A stretch of 64,000 bases of DNA. Origin: JALZKA01 sp963721645 (GTDB lineage: Bacteria > Actinomycetota > Thermoleophilia > Solirubrobacterales > 70-9). Each line of letters begins with the position of its first letter. Positions within the stretch are counted from its first letter, which is position 1. Below the pieces are notes generated by a model. That model was not told where the DNA came from and made no database searches. It was given only the letters and a program-made list of their open reading frames with translations. The position numbers and the translations under genes were made by a program. The DNA lies in the NCBI GenBank assembly GCA_963721645.1, contig CAVRJK010000002.1:2294001-2358000 (forward strand). The letters are read 5' to 3'. Below are positions 55,373-63,564 of the stretch, one piece after another.

Positions 55373-58330
55373 CTACGAAACCCGTTTCTCGAGCTGATGC
55401 AGCTCGAGATCCAGGTATCGCTGACCCGTCCGCTTCGAGAGTTTCTGCGCTTCCGAGACGGTCTCACGGGCCAGTTCCACGCGATCGGCGGCAAGGCAGA
55501 TCCGAGCCAGGAGAGTCAGCGCGTATGGCTGATGGAGGCTCCAGCCGCTCTCGACGTACGCGTCGAGGCCTTCGCGAATCCGTCCGATCGCCTCGTCGGT
55601 CGCACCCTCCTCGCTGAGGAGCCAGCCGCGGAGGATGATGCCCATCGGGTGGAGGAATCCGAGCTTCTCGTCGTCTACCAAGGAGGTCATCCGCTCGACC
55701 CGCGCTCGCGCGACCGCTCGATCGCCCCGCTCGATCGCGATCCAGGCCGCGAAATTCAGGGCATACGCCAGGCTGAATGGGTGTTCGAGCGCGTCGGCGT
55801 AGGCGATCGCTTCGCGGGCTCGTTCGTCCGCCTCGTCGACCTCGCCGAGATAATGGAGTGTCAGCGCAAGCCTTGAGAGGCAGACGATCCTTGGGTCTTG
55901 TGAGTAAAGCGCCAGGTGCAGGTGCGTCTCGGCGGGGTCGTACTCGGACAGAGCACTTTCCAGGTGCTCGCGGGAGCGCTCGAACTCCCCGAGCCAGAAG
56001 AAGGTGGCGCCCAACACGTAGTTGCCTTCGACCCTGACGGTTGCGCCGTCACTCTCTGCGCCGGCCTCGAGCAATCGTTGACCGAGCTCACGAGCGCGGA
56101 TGAGCTCGGAGCGGGCGAGGGCTACCAGCGCAAGTCCGCGTAGGACAGGAGGAGCGGGAGGAGTGCCCAGCCGCCCGCAAAGCTCCTCTGCGCGCAGATA
56201 GACGTCGTGGACCCTTGGGGCGCCGTAGCCCTCGATCGATACCAAGGGCGCGCCGAGCGCGGCCTGAAGCGCGAGCTCGCGGCGGTCGCGGTCGGATGAG
56301 GCGGGCTCTTCCGAGAGGAGGCTGAGCGCCTTCTCGAACAGAGCGACCGCCCGCGCAGTCGAGAAGACGCGATGAGCTGCCTCGCCCGCCTGCGAGTAGA
56401 ACGCCGCCGCCCGGTCAATCCAGCCGGCCTCCTCGTAATGGACGGCAAGCTCAGCGGCGACGGGACCAAGATCGGACGCGTGGCTCTCGATCGCCTGCGC
56501 CACCCGTCTGTGCAGCATCCGGCGCCGTGCTTCGCCCGCTCTCAGGTACGCGGCTTCACGCAGCTTGTCGTGCGAGAAGTCATAGACAGCATCGGGGAGC
56601 TCGCGCACGATGCGGCGCTCGGTGAGCTCGTCCAGGGCGTCCACAACCTGCTCCTCAGAACTTGAACTGGCGCTTACCAGGACGTCGAATCGGAATGCCC
56701 TGCCTACGGTCGCGGCGAGGCTCGCGAGATCCTGGCCGGGCGAAGACAGCTGTGCGAGGCGCGACTCGATCACGGACTGGACACGAGGCGGCGTGTGCGA
56801 CGGCTCGTCAGCAATGCCCGCGCGTGCCCACTCGACCACGAACAGGGCGTTGCCCTCGGTCTCGCGGAAGATGGTCTCCGCCCCTGCAGATCCCAGGCCG
56901 TGGCCGGCGACGCTCTCAGCGAGAGCAGCGGTCTCGCCCGCGTCGAGCGGCTTCAGATCGAGGCGGAACCCTTGGCCGGCCGCGTGCGCATCCAGGAACA
57001 GCCTTTGCGCCGGATGTTCCGGCCGGAGCTCCTCGGATCGTGCTGTGGCGAGGATGAGGAGTGGCGCCGCGGGTTTCGATCGCAGGAGGTACCGAATCCA
57101 ATCGATCGTTTCCTCGTCGCACCACTGGACGTCGTCGAGGATCAGGAGGAGAGGGGATTCACCTGCGAGGACCGCACGTGAGACGCCCTCGAGCAGGCGG
57201 GTACGGTGCGCTTCGTCTGCGAGCGGAAGCGGTGGTGGCAGATCGGGGCGGTCATCGCGGAGCTCCGGCAAAAGGCGCGAGAGGTCGACAAGCCATGGGT
57301 CGCCGAGCGTTCTGGTGCGGTCCGCGATGGCAGCGGAGCGAAGGAACTCAGCGACGGGCGCGTAGGCAAGCCCCGCTGCGGCGTAGCACTTGCTGGCAGC
57401 GGTCGTAAATCCCTGGCGCGCCACCCAGGTTTGGAGCTCGGCGGCCAGCCGGGATTTGCCGATTCCCGCCTCGCCCGTGATCGCCACGAGGGCGGCTTCG
57501 GTTCGCGAGGCCCGGCGCCACGCCTCTCTGAGCGCCGCCCACTCATCCTCGCGACCGACGAACGGGCTTGATTCCTCAGCGGCTTCGGCGTCATCTTCCG
57601 GCTCGACCAGCCGCTCGTAGGCGGTTCTGGTCTCCGGGCTCGGCTCGACGCCGGTTTCTCGCGCGAGCGACGTCGCGAAGCCGTGGTAGACGCTGAGTGC
57701 CGCAGCGCGGTCGCCGCTCAGAGCGTGGAGTCGCATCAGCCGCAGGACCGACTCCTCGTTCAGCGGGTCGGTCTCGTGGATCTGCCTGGCGAGAGGAAGG
57801 GCGCCCCGGTAGTCGCGCTCTCGCTCGCGCTCCTCCACGAGTCGTTCCGTCGCGCCCAGGAACCGCTCGCGCAGCCGCTCTCGCCACGGCACGATCCAGT
57901 CGTCGTAGCACTCGGGAAAGAGATCTCCGGCGTAGAGCTCGACCGCGCGCGTGAGCGACTCAGCGTCGTCCGAGGATGCGAGCTCCTCGAACTCGGCGAC
58001 GTCGAGGCCGGCGGGCGCGTCTGATCGCCAGGCGACTTTGCTCTTGTCCACCGCCAGGTAGAGGTCGGCGTCCGGCAGCGTGTTCCGGAGGCGATGGAGC
58101 GCCTGACGCATGTTCGTCCTGGCCTGGGACTCGCCGGAATCGGGCCAGAAGAGGTAGGCGAGTCGCTCACGCGGCAGGTCTTTCCCCCTATTGAGGATCA
58201 GGTGGGCAAGCAGCGACTGAACGCGGGCGGATTCAACCGGCACTGCCTCGTCCCCTGATTGGACGGAGAAGCCGCCGAGGAGCCTCACGCTCAGCGCGGG
58301 CGCACTTCGGCCGTCGCTACCACTCCCCAT
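55373..58330 (-). CDS. SARP/BTAD-type regulator with AAA ATPase and TPR-like domains
   Basis: A 985-residue transcriptional regulator of the AfsR-like layout. Residues ~10-95 form a winged-helix DNA-binding domain (L-S-V-R-L-L-G-G-F-S-V), and ~100-240 the bacterial transcriptional-activation domain (L-F-P-E-C-Y-D-D-W-I, R-L-M-R-L-H-A-L-S-G-D-R-A-A-A-L). From ~260 comes a STAND-type ATPase with Walker A G-E-A-G-I-G-K-S-R and Walker B L-L-L-I-L-D-D-V-Q-W. The C-terminal ~400 residues are helical TPR-like. No C-terminal LuxR-type helix-turn-helix is seen. GATAAT lies just upstream of the TTG/ATG start, and the gene is divergent from 58354. Confidence 0.9.
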   Translation of the reverse strand: MGSGSDGRSAPALSVRLLGGFSVQSGDEAVPVESARVQSLLAHLILNRGKDLPRERLAYLFWPDSGESQARTNMRQALHRLRNTLPDADLYLAVDKSKVAWRSDAPAGLDVAEFEELASSDDAESLTRAVELYAGDLFPECYDDWIVPWRERLRERFLGATERLVEERERERDYRGALPLARQIHETDPLNEESVLRLMRLHALSGDRAAALSVYHGFATSLARETGVEPSPETRTAYERLVEPEDDAEAAEESSPFVGREDEWAALREAWRRASRTEAALVAITGEAGIGKSRLAAELQTWVARQGFTTAASKCYAAAGLAYAPVAEFLRSAAIADRTRTLGDPWLVDLSRLLPELRDDRPDLPPPLPLADEAHRTRLLEGVSRAVLAGESPLLLILDDVQWCDEETIDWIRYLLRSKPAAPLLILATARSEELRPEHPAQRLFLDAHAAGQGFRLDLKPLDAGETAALAESVAGHGLGSAGAETIFRETEGNALFVVEWARAGIADEPSHTPPRVQSVIESRLAQLSSPGQDLASLAATVGRAFRFDVLVSASSSSEEQVVDALDELTERRIVRELPDAVYDFSHDKLREAAYLRAGEARRRMLHRRVAQAIESHASDLGPVAAELAVHYEEAGWIDRAAAFYSQAGEAAHRVFSTARAVALFEKALSLLSEEPASSDRDRRELALQAALGAPLVSIEGYGAPRVHDVYLRAEELCGRLGTPPAPPVLRGLALVALARSELIRARELGQRLLEAGAESDGATVRVEGNYVLGATFFWLGEFERSREHLESALSEYDPAETHLHLALYSQDPRIVCLSRLALTLHYLGEVDEADERAREAIAYADALEHPFSLAYALNFAAWIAIERGDRAVARARVERMTSLVDDEKLGFLHPMGIILRGWLLSEEGATDEAIGRIREGLDAYVESGWSLHQPYALTLLARICLAADRVELARETVSEAQKLSKRTGQRYLDLELHQLEKRVS

Positions 58331-58353
58331 ATCCAACAGGCATTATCCGCGAT

Positions 58354-58800
58354 ATGGGATTCCTTGGGCAAATATTCCTCGGCACCGGCGAGCTGCCCAC
58401 CGCGATTCGGTCAGAGCTTGAGAGCGAATGTCTCGTCCTCGCCGAAGAGGGACTCTCGGGTTCGGTGCGCTACAGCAACTTCAAGGCCCCCGGCAAGCGC
58501 TTCAACGGGAAGGTCACGCCAGTTCGTATCGGCGTCGGGGTGAGTGAGGTCCGCATCGTCGCCTTCTGCGCGTCGGGACGGGGCAAGCTGATGAACTCTC
58601 GGTGGGACTCGACGCAGCTCGCGGCGCTCGACGTGTCGTTCGACGGGAGGAAGACGGTCGACTTTCACATCGACTACAGCCGACTGCCTGCGGTCGATGC
58701 AGGCGGCGTGTCAGGCGAGGTGACGATCAGGGTCAGGACGCAAGAGGCTGCCCGGCTGGCCGAGGCCGTGCAGGCGCGCCTGCCCAGCGCTCGAAGCTAG
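58354..58800 (+). CDS. Conserved-looking protein of unknown function
   Basis: A 148-residue protein with no signal peptide or membrane segment. It starts M-G-F-L-G-Q-I-F-L-G-T-G-E-L-P and has alternating strands, such as R-Y-S-N-F-K-A-P-G-K, V-R-I-G-V-G-V-S-E-V-R-I-V-A-F and V-D-F-H-I-D-Y-S-R-L. An E-A-A-R-L-A-E-A-V-Q-A-R-L helix ends it. The strand-rich body followed by one helix is compatible with a PH-like fold, but I cannot assign a family. It shares a ~23-bp divergent intergenic region with the SARP-type gene. Confidence 0.65.
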   Translation: MGFLGQIFLGTGELPTAIRSELESECLVLAEEGLSGSVRYSNFKAPGKRFNGKVTPVRIGVGVSEVRIVAFCASGRGKLMNSRWDSTQLAALDVSFDGRKTVDFHIDYSRLPAVDAGGVSGEVTIRVRTQEAARLAEAVQARLPSARS

Positions 58801-58827
58801 AGCGCTGGGCCCGGCGGCCCCCCCGGT

Positions 58828-59640
58828 TCAGACGCGCGTCCCGACCGCGATCAAGAACTCCTTCTCGAAGCGCGCGTCCTCAGTGGTCCCGATGTTCCAT
58901 TCGTCGCAGAACTCGTCGAGTGCCGCGTCGAACTCCTCGGCGCGTCCGTTCGCCTCGGCGTTGGCTCGTGCGGCGATCGTCGGCCCGTACTTCGCCTTGA
59001 AGTGTTCGCCGTACTCGCGCGGACGCCCGAACGCGGTGATGTCCAGGTTGTCGCGTTCCAGGGTTGAGAACTCAACGCGATCGCCGAACAGGGTTCGTAC
59101 GTGATCCTCGCTTCCCCACTTCGGCGGAGGCGTCGCTCCGGGAGGAGGCGGAGCGGCGAAGCCCCCCATGATCTTGAACAGCGCGCCGATCATCCCCTCG
59201 GGAGTCCAACTCAGAAGCGCAACCGTGCCGCCCGGCTTGACGACTCGAACCATCTCGTCGGCCACCTTCTCGTGAAAGGGGGCGAACATCGCGCCGATCG
59301 AGGACATGACGACGTCATAGGTCTCGTCCTCGAAGGGAAGGTTCTCGGCGTCCGCCGGCGTCCATTCGAGCTCGACTCCAAGCTTCTCGGCGCGGTGCCT
59401 TCCGGCCTCGAGCAGATCTGGAACGAGGTCCGACGCCGTTACGTCCGCGCCGGTCTGCGCCGCCGGGATGGAGGCGTTGCCTGTTCCGGTGGCGACGTCG
59501 AGAACGCGCTGGCCTTCGCGGATGCCTGCCGCCTCGACGAGGCGTGGGCCGAGGGGAAGGAGAAACGTCTCCACCATTCCCGGGTAGTCGCCGGATGCCC
59601 ACATCTTGCGGTGCTTCGCTTTGAGTTCGGACTCGATCAT
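58828..59640 (-). CDS. Class I SAM-dependent methyltransferase (UbiE-like)
   Basis: A 270-residue enzyme. G-Q-R-V-L-D-V-A-T-G-T-G-N-A-S-I is SAM motif I (about residue 45), V-T-A-S-D-L-V-P-D-L-L the acidic strand, A-D-A-E-N-L-P-F-E-D-E-T-Y-D-V-V motif II, V-V-K-P-G-G-T-V-A-L-L-S-W-T-P motif III. The C-terminal cap (A-P-P-P-P-G-A-T-P-P-P) is proline-rich and unusual. AAGGTGG is 8 nt before the ATG at 59640, which was chosen over a start 19 codons upstream. Acceptor unknown. Confidence 0.87.
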   Translation of the reverse strand: MIESELKAKHRKMWASGDYPGMVETFLLPLGPRLVEAAGIREGQRVLDVATGTGNASIPAAQTGADVTASDLVPDLLEAGRHRAEKLGVELEWTPADAENLPFEDETYDVVMSSIGAMFAPFHEKVADEMVRVVKPGGTVALLSWTPEGMIGALFKIMGGFAAPPPPGATPPPKWGSEDHVRTLFGDRVEFSTLERDNLDITAFGRPREYGEHFKAKYGPTIAARANAEANGRAEEFDAALDEFCDEWNIGTTEDARFEKEFLIAVGTRV

Positions 59641-59749
59641 TTCGTTTGCCACCTTTTCGTTGGGGAGGACCCGGTTGTAACGGGCGCGGCGTTCCACAAA
59701 CGTTCTTCAGGCGCCGGCATTCTGTGTCCGGGCGCATACCATTCGAGAG

Positions 59750-60655
59750 ATGCGCATCACCGACGCACTCGCCGGACCCGAACCAGTCTTTTCGTTCGAG
59801 TTCTTCCCGCCGAAGACGCCCGAGGGGCTCGAGCAGTTGTTCGGCGCGGTCGAGACCCTGCGCCCGCTCGGCCCTGACTACGTCTCTGTGACCTACGGCG
59901 CCGGTGGCGCCACACGCGACGGGACGGTCGAGATCTCAAAGCGGATCAAGTCCGAGCACGAGATCGAGACGATGGCCCATCTCAGCTGCGTCGGTGAGAC
60001 GCGCGAGGGGCTTGCCGAAGTCCTCGACCGCTTTGCCGAGGCCGGCGTCGAGAACATTCTCGCCCTCCGTGGCGATCCGCCGCGAGGCGAGAGTGCCTTC
60101 GCGGCAACGGACGGCGGGCTTGCGAGCGCTACTGAGCTGACCGAGTTCATCAACTCCAACTGGGACTTCACGGTCGGCGGCGCCTGCTTCCCCGAAGTGC
60201 ACCCGGAGGCGGCGACCCTGGACGACGACCTCACCTACCTGAAGACGAAGGTGGATGCCGGCGCGAGCTTTTTGATCACCCAGCTCTTCTTCGACAACGA
60301 CGTCTACTGGAGCTTCGTCGAGGCGGCGCGCGAGCGCGGCATCACGGTCCCGATCATCCCGGGGGTGATTCCGATCGCAAGCTACGCGCAGGTCGCCAGG
60401 ATCTGTTCCCTTTGTGACGCGAGCATCCCGGACGAGCTCGACTCGGCGCTCGCCGCGATGGGCGGAGACCTGGAGGCCGAGGCGCTCCTGGGCGTCGCCT
60501 TCGCCTCGCGCCAATGCGAGGAGCTTCTTGCCGGCGGCGCTCCGGGGATCCACTTCTACGCTCTCAACCGTGCACCGGGCACGCGCGCGGTCCTCAGCGC
60601 GCTCAGGGCTTCCCGTCCGTGGGAGCGTCTGCGCGAGCGCGTCAGTGACGTTTGA
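59750..60655 (+). CDS. metF: 5,10-methylenetetrahydrofolate reductase
   Basis: A 301-residue enzyme of full family length. It reduces methylene-THF to methyl-THF for methionine synthesis. F-S-F-E-F-F-P-P-K-T is the family start with the catalytic Glu, and V-S-V-T-Y-G-A-G-G the next block. L-A-L-R-G-D-P-P and G-G-A-C-F-P-E-V-H-P-E-A surround the FAD and folate site. F-L-I-T-Q-L-F-F-D-N-D and P-I-I-P-G-V-I-P-I are further hallmarks. CATACC lies 12 nt before the ATG, a possible leaderless promoter. The next gene begins within or just after its stop. Confidence 0.95.
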   Translation: MRITDALAGPEPVFSFEFFPPKTPEGLEQLFGAVETLRPLGPDYVSVTYGAGGATRDGTVEISKRIKSEHEIETMAHLSCVGETREGLAEVLDRFAEAGVENILALRGDPPRGESAFAATDGGLASATELTEFINSNWDFTVGGACFPEVHPEAATLDDDLTYLKTKVDAGASFLITQLFFDNDVYWSFVEAARERGITVPIIPGVIPIASYAQVARICSLCDASIPDELDSALAAMGGDLEAEALLGVAFASRQCEELLAGGAPGIHFYALNRAPGTRAVLSALRASRPWERLRERVSDV

Positions 60656-60680
60656 TGAGCCCCGTCGGCCTGCGGACCGG

Positions 60681-61538
60681 ATGGTGCCCGACGTGATCCG
60701 GGGCGCGGACGGGACGTTCGATTGGCGGGGCTACAGCCTCGCGTACTCCGACTACGGCTCGGGGGATCGCACGCTCGTGCTCATGCACGGCCTGCTGATG
60801 AACAGGCACATGTTCGACCGGATGGCGCCCGAAATCGCGTCGCGCGGGTATCGCGTGATCACGCTCGACACCTTGGGTCACGGCGCCTCGGACCGCCCCG
60901 AGGACATGCGGCTCTACAACATGCCCGCGTTCGGCGATCAGATCGCCGCGCTGATCGACCACCTCGAGCTGGATCGGCCCGTCGTCGGAGGCACGTCGCT
61001 GGGCGCGAACGCCGCGCTGGAGTTCGGCGTTGCCCACGCCGGCAAGTCGCGCGGACTCCTGGTCGAGATGCCGGTCCTGGACAACGGGCTGCTGGGCGCC
61101 GCCCTCGCTTTTACGCCCGTGTTGGTAGGGCTACGGTTCGGCCAGCCGCTCCTGAGGCCCCTCTCGATGCTCCTTCGCCAGGTGCCTCGCACCAGTCTCC
61201 TGGTGGACGTCGGACTGGACTGGCTCCGCCAGGAACCCGGGCCATCGCGGGCGGTCCTGGAGGGGATCCTCTTCCACCGCACCGCGCCGCCCCACGAGGA
61301 GCGCGTTCGCATCGCCGAGCCTGCCCTGGTGATCGGGCACCCCTCGGATCCGCTGCATCCCTTCTCGGACGCGGGCATGCTGACCGAGGAGATGGAAAAC
61401 GCGCGGCTGGTCGATGCGAACTCGATCCTCGAGTGGAGGCTTGCCCCCGGACGACTCGACGACATCCTCGAAGAGTTCCTGCGCGAGGCGTATGCGCCCG
61501 AAACCACCCCGTCGCCCACCAACCGCTCGCTAGCCTGA
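60681..61538 (+). CDS. Alpha/beta hydrolase
   Basis: A 285-residue enzyme. L-V-L-M-H-G-L-L-M-N is the oxyanion loop, L-D-T-L-G-H-G-A-S-D the following turn, and V-V-G-G-T-S-L-G-A-N-A the nucleophile elbow with Ser near residue 115. A-L-V-I-G-H-P-S-D-P-L-H is the late strand with the probable acid. The final His is less certain. Starts are ambiguous: ATG at 60681, or a GTG at 60645 that overlaps the metF stop and would couple the two. Substrate unknown. Confidence 0.83.
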   Translation: MVPDVIRGADGTFDWRGYSLAYSDYGSGDRTLVLMHGLLMNRHMFDRMAPEIASRGYRVITLDTLGHGASDRPEDMRLYNMPAFGDQIAALIDHLELDRPVVGGTSLGANAALEFGVAHAGKSRGLLVEMPVLDNGLLGAALAFTPVLVGLRFGQPLLRPLSMLLRQVPRTSLLVDVGLDWLRQEPGPSRAVLEGILFHRTAPPHEERVRIAEPALVIGHPSDPLHPFSDAGMLTEEMENARLVDANSILEWRLAPGRLDDILEEFLREAYAPETTPSPTNRSLA

Positions 61539-61547
61539 ATCCAGCTG

Positions 61548-62342
61548 ATGAGTGGCAGGAAAGAAGAGCGGGAGCGGCTGCGCGAAGAGCGTCTTGCTGC
61601 ACAGCGGGCGTCCCAGAGCTCCGACAAGCGTCGGCTCTATCTGGGCTACGCCGTCGCCGGCGTGATCGTGGCGGCCGTCCTCGCGGGCCTTGTGGTGGTC
61701 GTCACCGGCGGTGGCGGCAGCGACGAGACCGGCGTCGACTCCGAGGGGAACGCATTCCCCGAGCTCGCGTTCATCAACGACGAGATCGGCTTCGTGCCCG
61801 AGGGCATCGAGTTCGACGATCGTGAGGGGACGGTTCCGCCGCCACAGGAGAACGCGGTACTCGAGGACGCGGCCAAGCTGGCCGATTGCGATCTCCAGCT
61901 CGACCTTGAGGACGAGGGCAACACGCACCTCGATGACCCGGACGTTCCGGACGTCAAGTACGAGACCGACCCGCCCTCCTCGGGCGACCACTTCGGTGAC
62001 GGGACTGAGACCGCTGCGGGTGCGCTCGCGGATGGCGCCTACGCCGAGTTCCCGCCGATCGGTCGCTGGGTGCACTCCATGGAGCACGGCCGCGTGATCA
62101 TCCACTACTCGCCCGACCTGCCCGAGGAGGACCAGCTCGCAATCAAGGGCGTGTTCGACGAGGCGCCGGCGGGCTTGATCCTCATCCCGAACCCCGAGAT
62201 GGACGCGGAGGTGGCCGTCGGGGCCTGGACGCAACTCGTGACGTGCGATTCCTTCAAGGGCCTTCCCACTCTGGATCTGATCCGCGCCTTCAGCGACGTC
62301 TACCGCGGACAGGGCCCTGAGTACTTCCCGCTGAACGTCTGA
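61548..62342 (+). CDS. DUF3105 membrane-anchored protein
   Basis: A 264-residue protein with a charged N-terminus (E-E-R-E-R-L-R-E-E-R-L-A-A-Q-R), one transmembrane helix (Y-A-V-A-G-V-I-V-A-A-V-L-A-G-L-V-V-V-V) and an outside domain. The domain has P-P-S-S-G-D-H, then W-V-H-S-M-E-H-G-R-V-I-I-H-Y, the DUF3105 hallmark, and L-V-T-C-D-S-F. The paired histidines may bind metal. Usually near folate or envelope genes; no function is established. It starts 9 nt after the hydrolase stop. Confidence 0.88.
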   Translation: MSGRKEERERLREERLAAQRASQSSDKRRLYLGYAVAGVIVAAVLAGLVVVVTGGGGSDETGVDSEGNAFPELAFINDEIGFVPEGIEFDDREGTVPPPQENAVLEDAAKLADCDLQLDLEDEGNTHLDDPDVPDVKYETDPPSSGDHFGDGTETAAGALADGAYAEFPPIGRWVHSMEHGRVIIHYSPDLPEEDQLAIKGVFDEAPAGLILIPNPEMDAEVAVGAWTQLVTCDSFKGLPTLDLIRAFSDVYRGQGPEYFPLNV

Positions 62343-62361
62343 GCGCACGGCGTCCTGCAGA

Positions 62362-62382
62362 ACCCTCGTGAAATTTGAGGGT
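62362..62382 (+). terminator. Weak intrinsic-terminator-like hairpin
   Basis: ACCCTC (62362-62367) and GAGGGT (62377-62382) form a 6-bp stem with a 9-nt loop, followed by TTGCTT. It separates the DUF3105 gene from the amidase gene. Confidence 0.4.
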
Positions 62383-62409
62383 TTGCTTACATAGGTCGAA
62401 GGACTTGTG

Positions 62410-63498
62410 ATGGGACGCAACCGAGTAAGACCGCGTTGGCAGGCGCGGATTGCCGCCCTTCTGGGGGGCGCTGCGCTGCTCGCTCCGGGTTCGGCGGCCG
62501 CGGAAACGCCCGCGGCGACCGACTTCGCGCAGGCACTTGGAAGCGTCGAGCGCGGCGCGGCATCGGTTGAGGGTCGCGTGTTCAAGAGCCGCGTCCTCAA
62601 AGCCCCCGCAGCCTTCGACCTCGCCGGCCTGGAGGGCGAACGGCGCGAGGCAGAACTCAGGGGGCGAACGACCGGCGGTGCGTGGACGGACTGGGCCGAG
62701 ACCGCAAACGGCGACCCGGTGTGGTTCGGCGGGATGGACGAGCTCCAGGTGAAGACCCACGGTTGGCGGCCGGCCGGCCGGGTCCATTACGTCAGCGTGA
62801 CTGAAGGCTCCTCCCCGGTTGCAGCCCGCGCAGGCAGCGGCGGCATGCCGAAGGTGATCTCACGAGGGCAGTGGGGCGCCAACCAGAGCCAAGGCGGGTG
62901 TAAGCCGCGGCAGAGGGCCGATTACGGGAAGGTGAAGGCAGCGAGCGTCCATCACACCGTCTCCGCAGTCGCCTACTCCAGGTCGGAAGCGAAGGGGATG
63001 GTTCTCGGGATCTGCCGCTTCCACCGCAACTCCAACGGCTGGAACGACATCGGCTACAACGCTCTGGTCGACCGCTTCGGAAACATCTACGCCGGGCGCG
63101 ACGGCGGCCTGAGCCGTGCGGTGCTCGGCGCCCAGGCCCAGGGCTTCAACGCGCAGACGACGGGCGTCGCCGTTCTCGGGACGCACACGTCGAATCCGGT
63201 CTCGAAGAAGGCGATGAGGGGCTTGGCCAAGTGGCTCGCCTGGAAGCTGCCGGAGCACGGCAGCGACGCGACAGGCAAGGTGCGGATGACTTCGGCCGGA
63301 GGCGAGACGACTCGCTATCCGGCGGGGAAGAAGATCCGCACGGCCAGGATCATCAGCCACCGCGTGACCAACTACACCGAGTGCCCGGGCGACGCCCTGG
63401 TTGCCCAGATGTCCAAGCTCCGCAAGAAGGTGATCCGCAGGATCGCCAACAGCGGCGGCGGCGCGGGCGGCGGCGGCTCAGGCGGCGGAACCGGCTGA
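62410..63498 (+). CDS. Secreted PGRP-type N-acetylmuramoyl-L-alanine amidase
   Basis: A 362-residue exported enzyme. GAAGGA lies 6 nt before the ATG at 62410, and a signal peptide ends A-A-A-E-T. After a ~120-residue N-terminal region comes the peptidoglycan-recognition/amidase-2 domain: A-A-S-V-H-H-T-V (zinc His), C-R-F-H-R-N-S-N-G-W-N-D-I-G-Y-N-A-L-V-D, G-N-I-Y-A-G-R-D-G-G, and I-S-H-R-V-T-N-Y-T-E-C-P-G-D (second His and C-P-G-D). It would cut between MurNAc and L-Ala in peptidoglycan. A Gly-rich tail follows. Confidence 0.92.
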   Translation: MGRNRVRPRWQARIAALLGGAALLAPGSAAAETPAATDFAQALGSVERGAASVEGRVFKSRVLKAPAAFDLAGLEGERREAELRGRTTGGAWTDWAETANGDPVWFGGMDELQVKTHGWRPAGRVHYVSVTEGSSPVAARAGSGGMPKVISRGQWGANQSQGGCKPRQRADYGKVKAASVHHTVSAVAYSRSEAKGMVLGICRFHRNSNGWNDIGYNALVDRFGNIYAGRDGGLSRAVLGAQAQGFNAQTTGVAVLGTHTSNPVSKKAMRGLAKWLAWKLPEHGSDATGKVRMTSAGGETTRYPAGKKIRTARIISHRVTNYTECPGDALVAQMSKLRKKVIRRIANSGGGAGGGGSGGGTG

Positions 63499-63500
63499 GT

Positions 63501-63564
63501 GGGGTCAGGCACCTCTCATCTTCCCGCGCGCCTTTCGTCACGACTCTAAGAGGTGCCTGACCCC
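63501..63564. repeat. Inverted repeat GGGGTCAGGCACCT / AGGTGCCTGACCCC
   Basis: Perfect 14-nt arms at 63501-63514 and 63551-63564 around a 36-nt spacer. The right arm overlaps the last codons of the minus-strand glycosyltransferase gene. Related short GGGGTC/GACCCC palindromes occur at 46310-46369. Confidence 0.6.
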
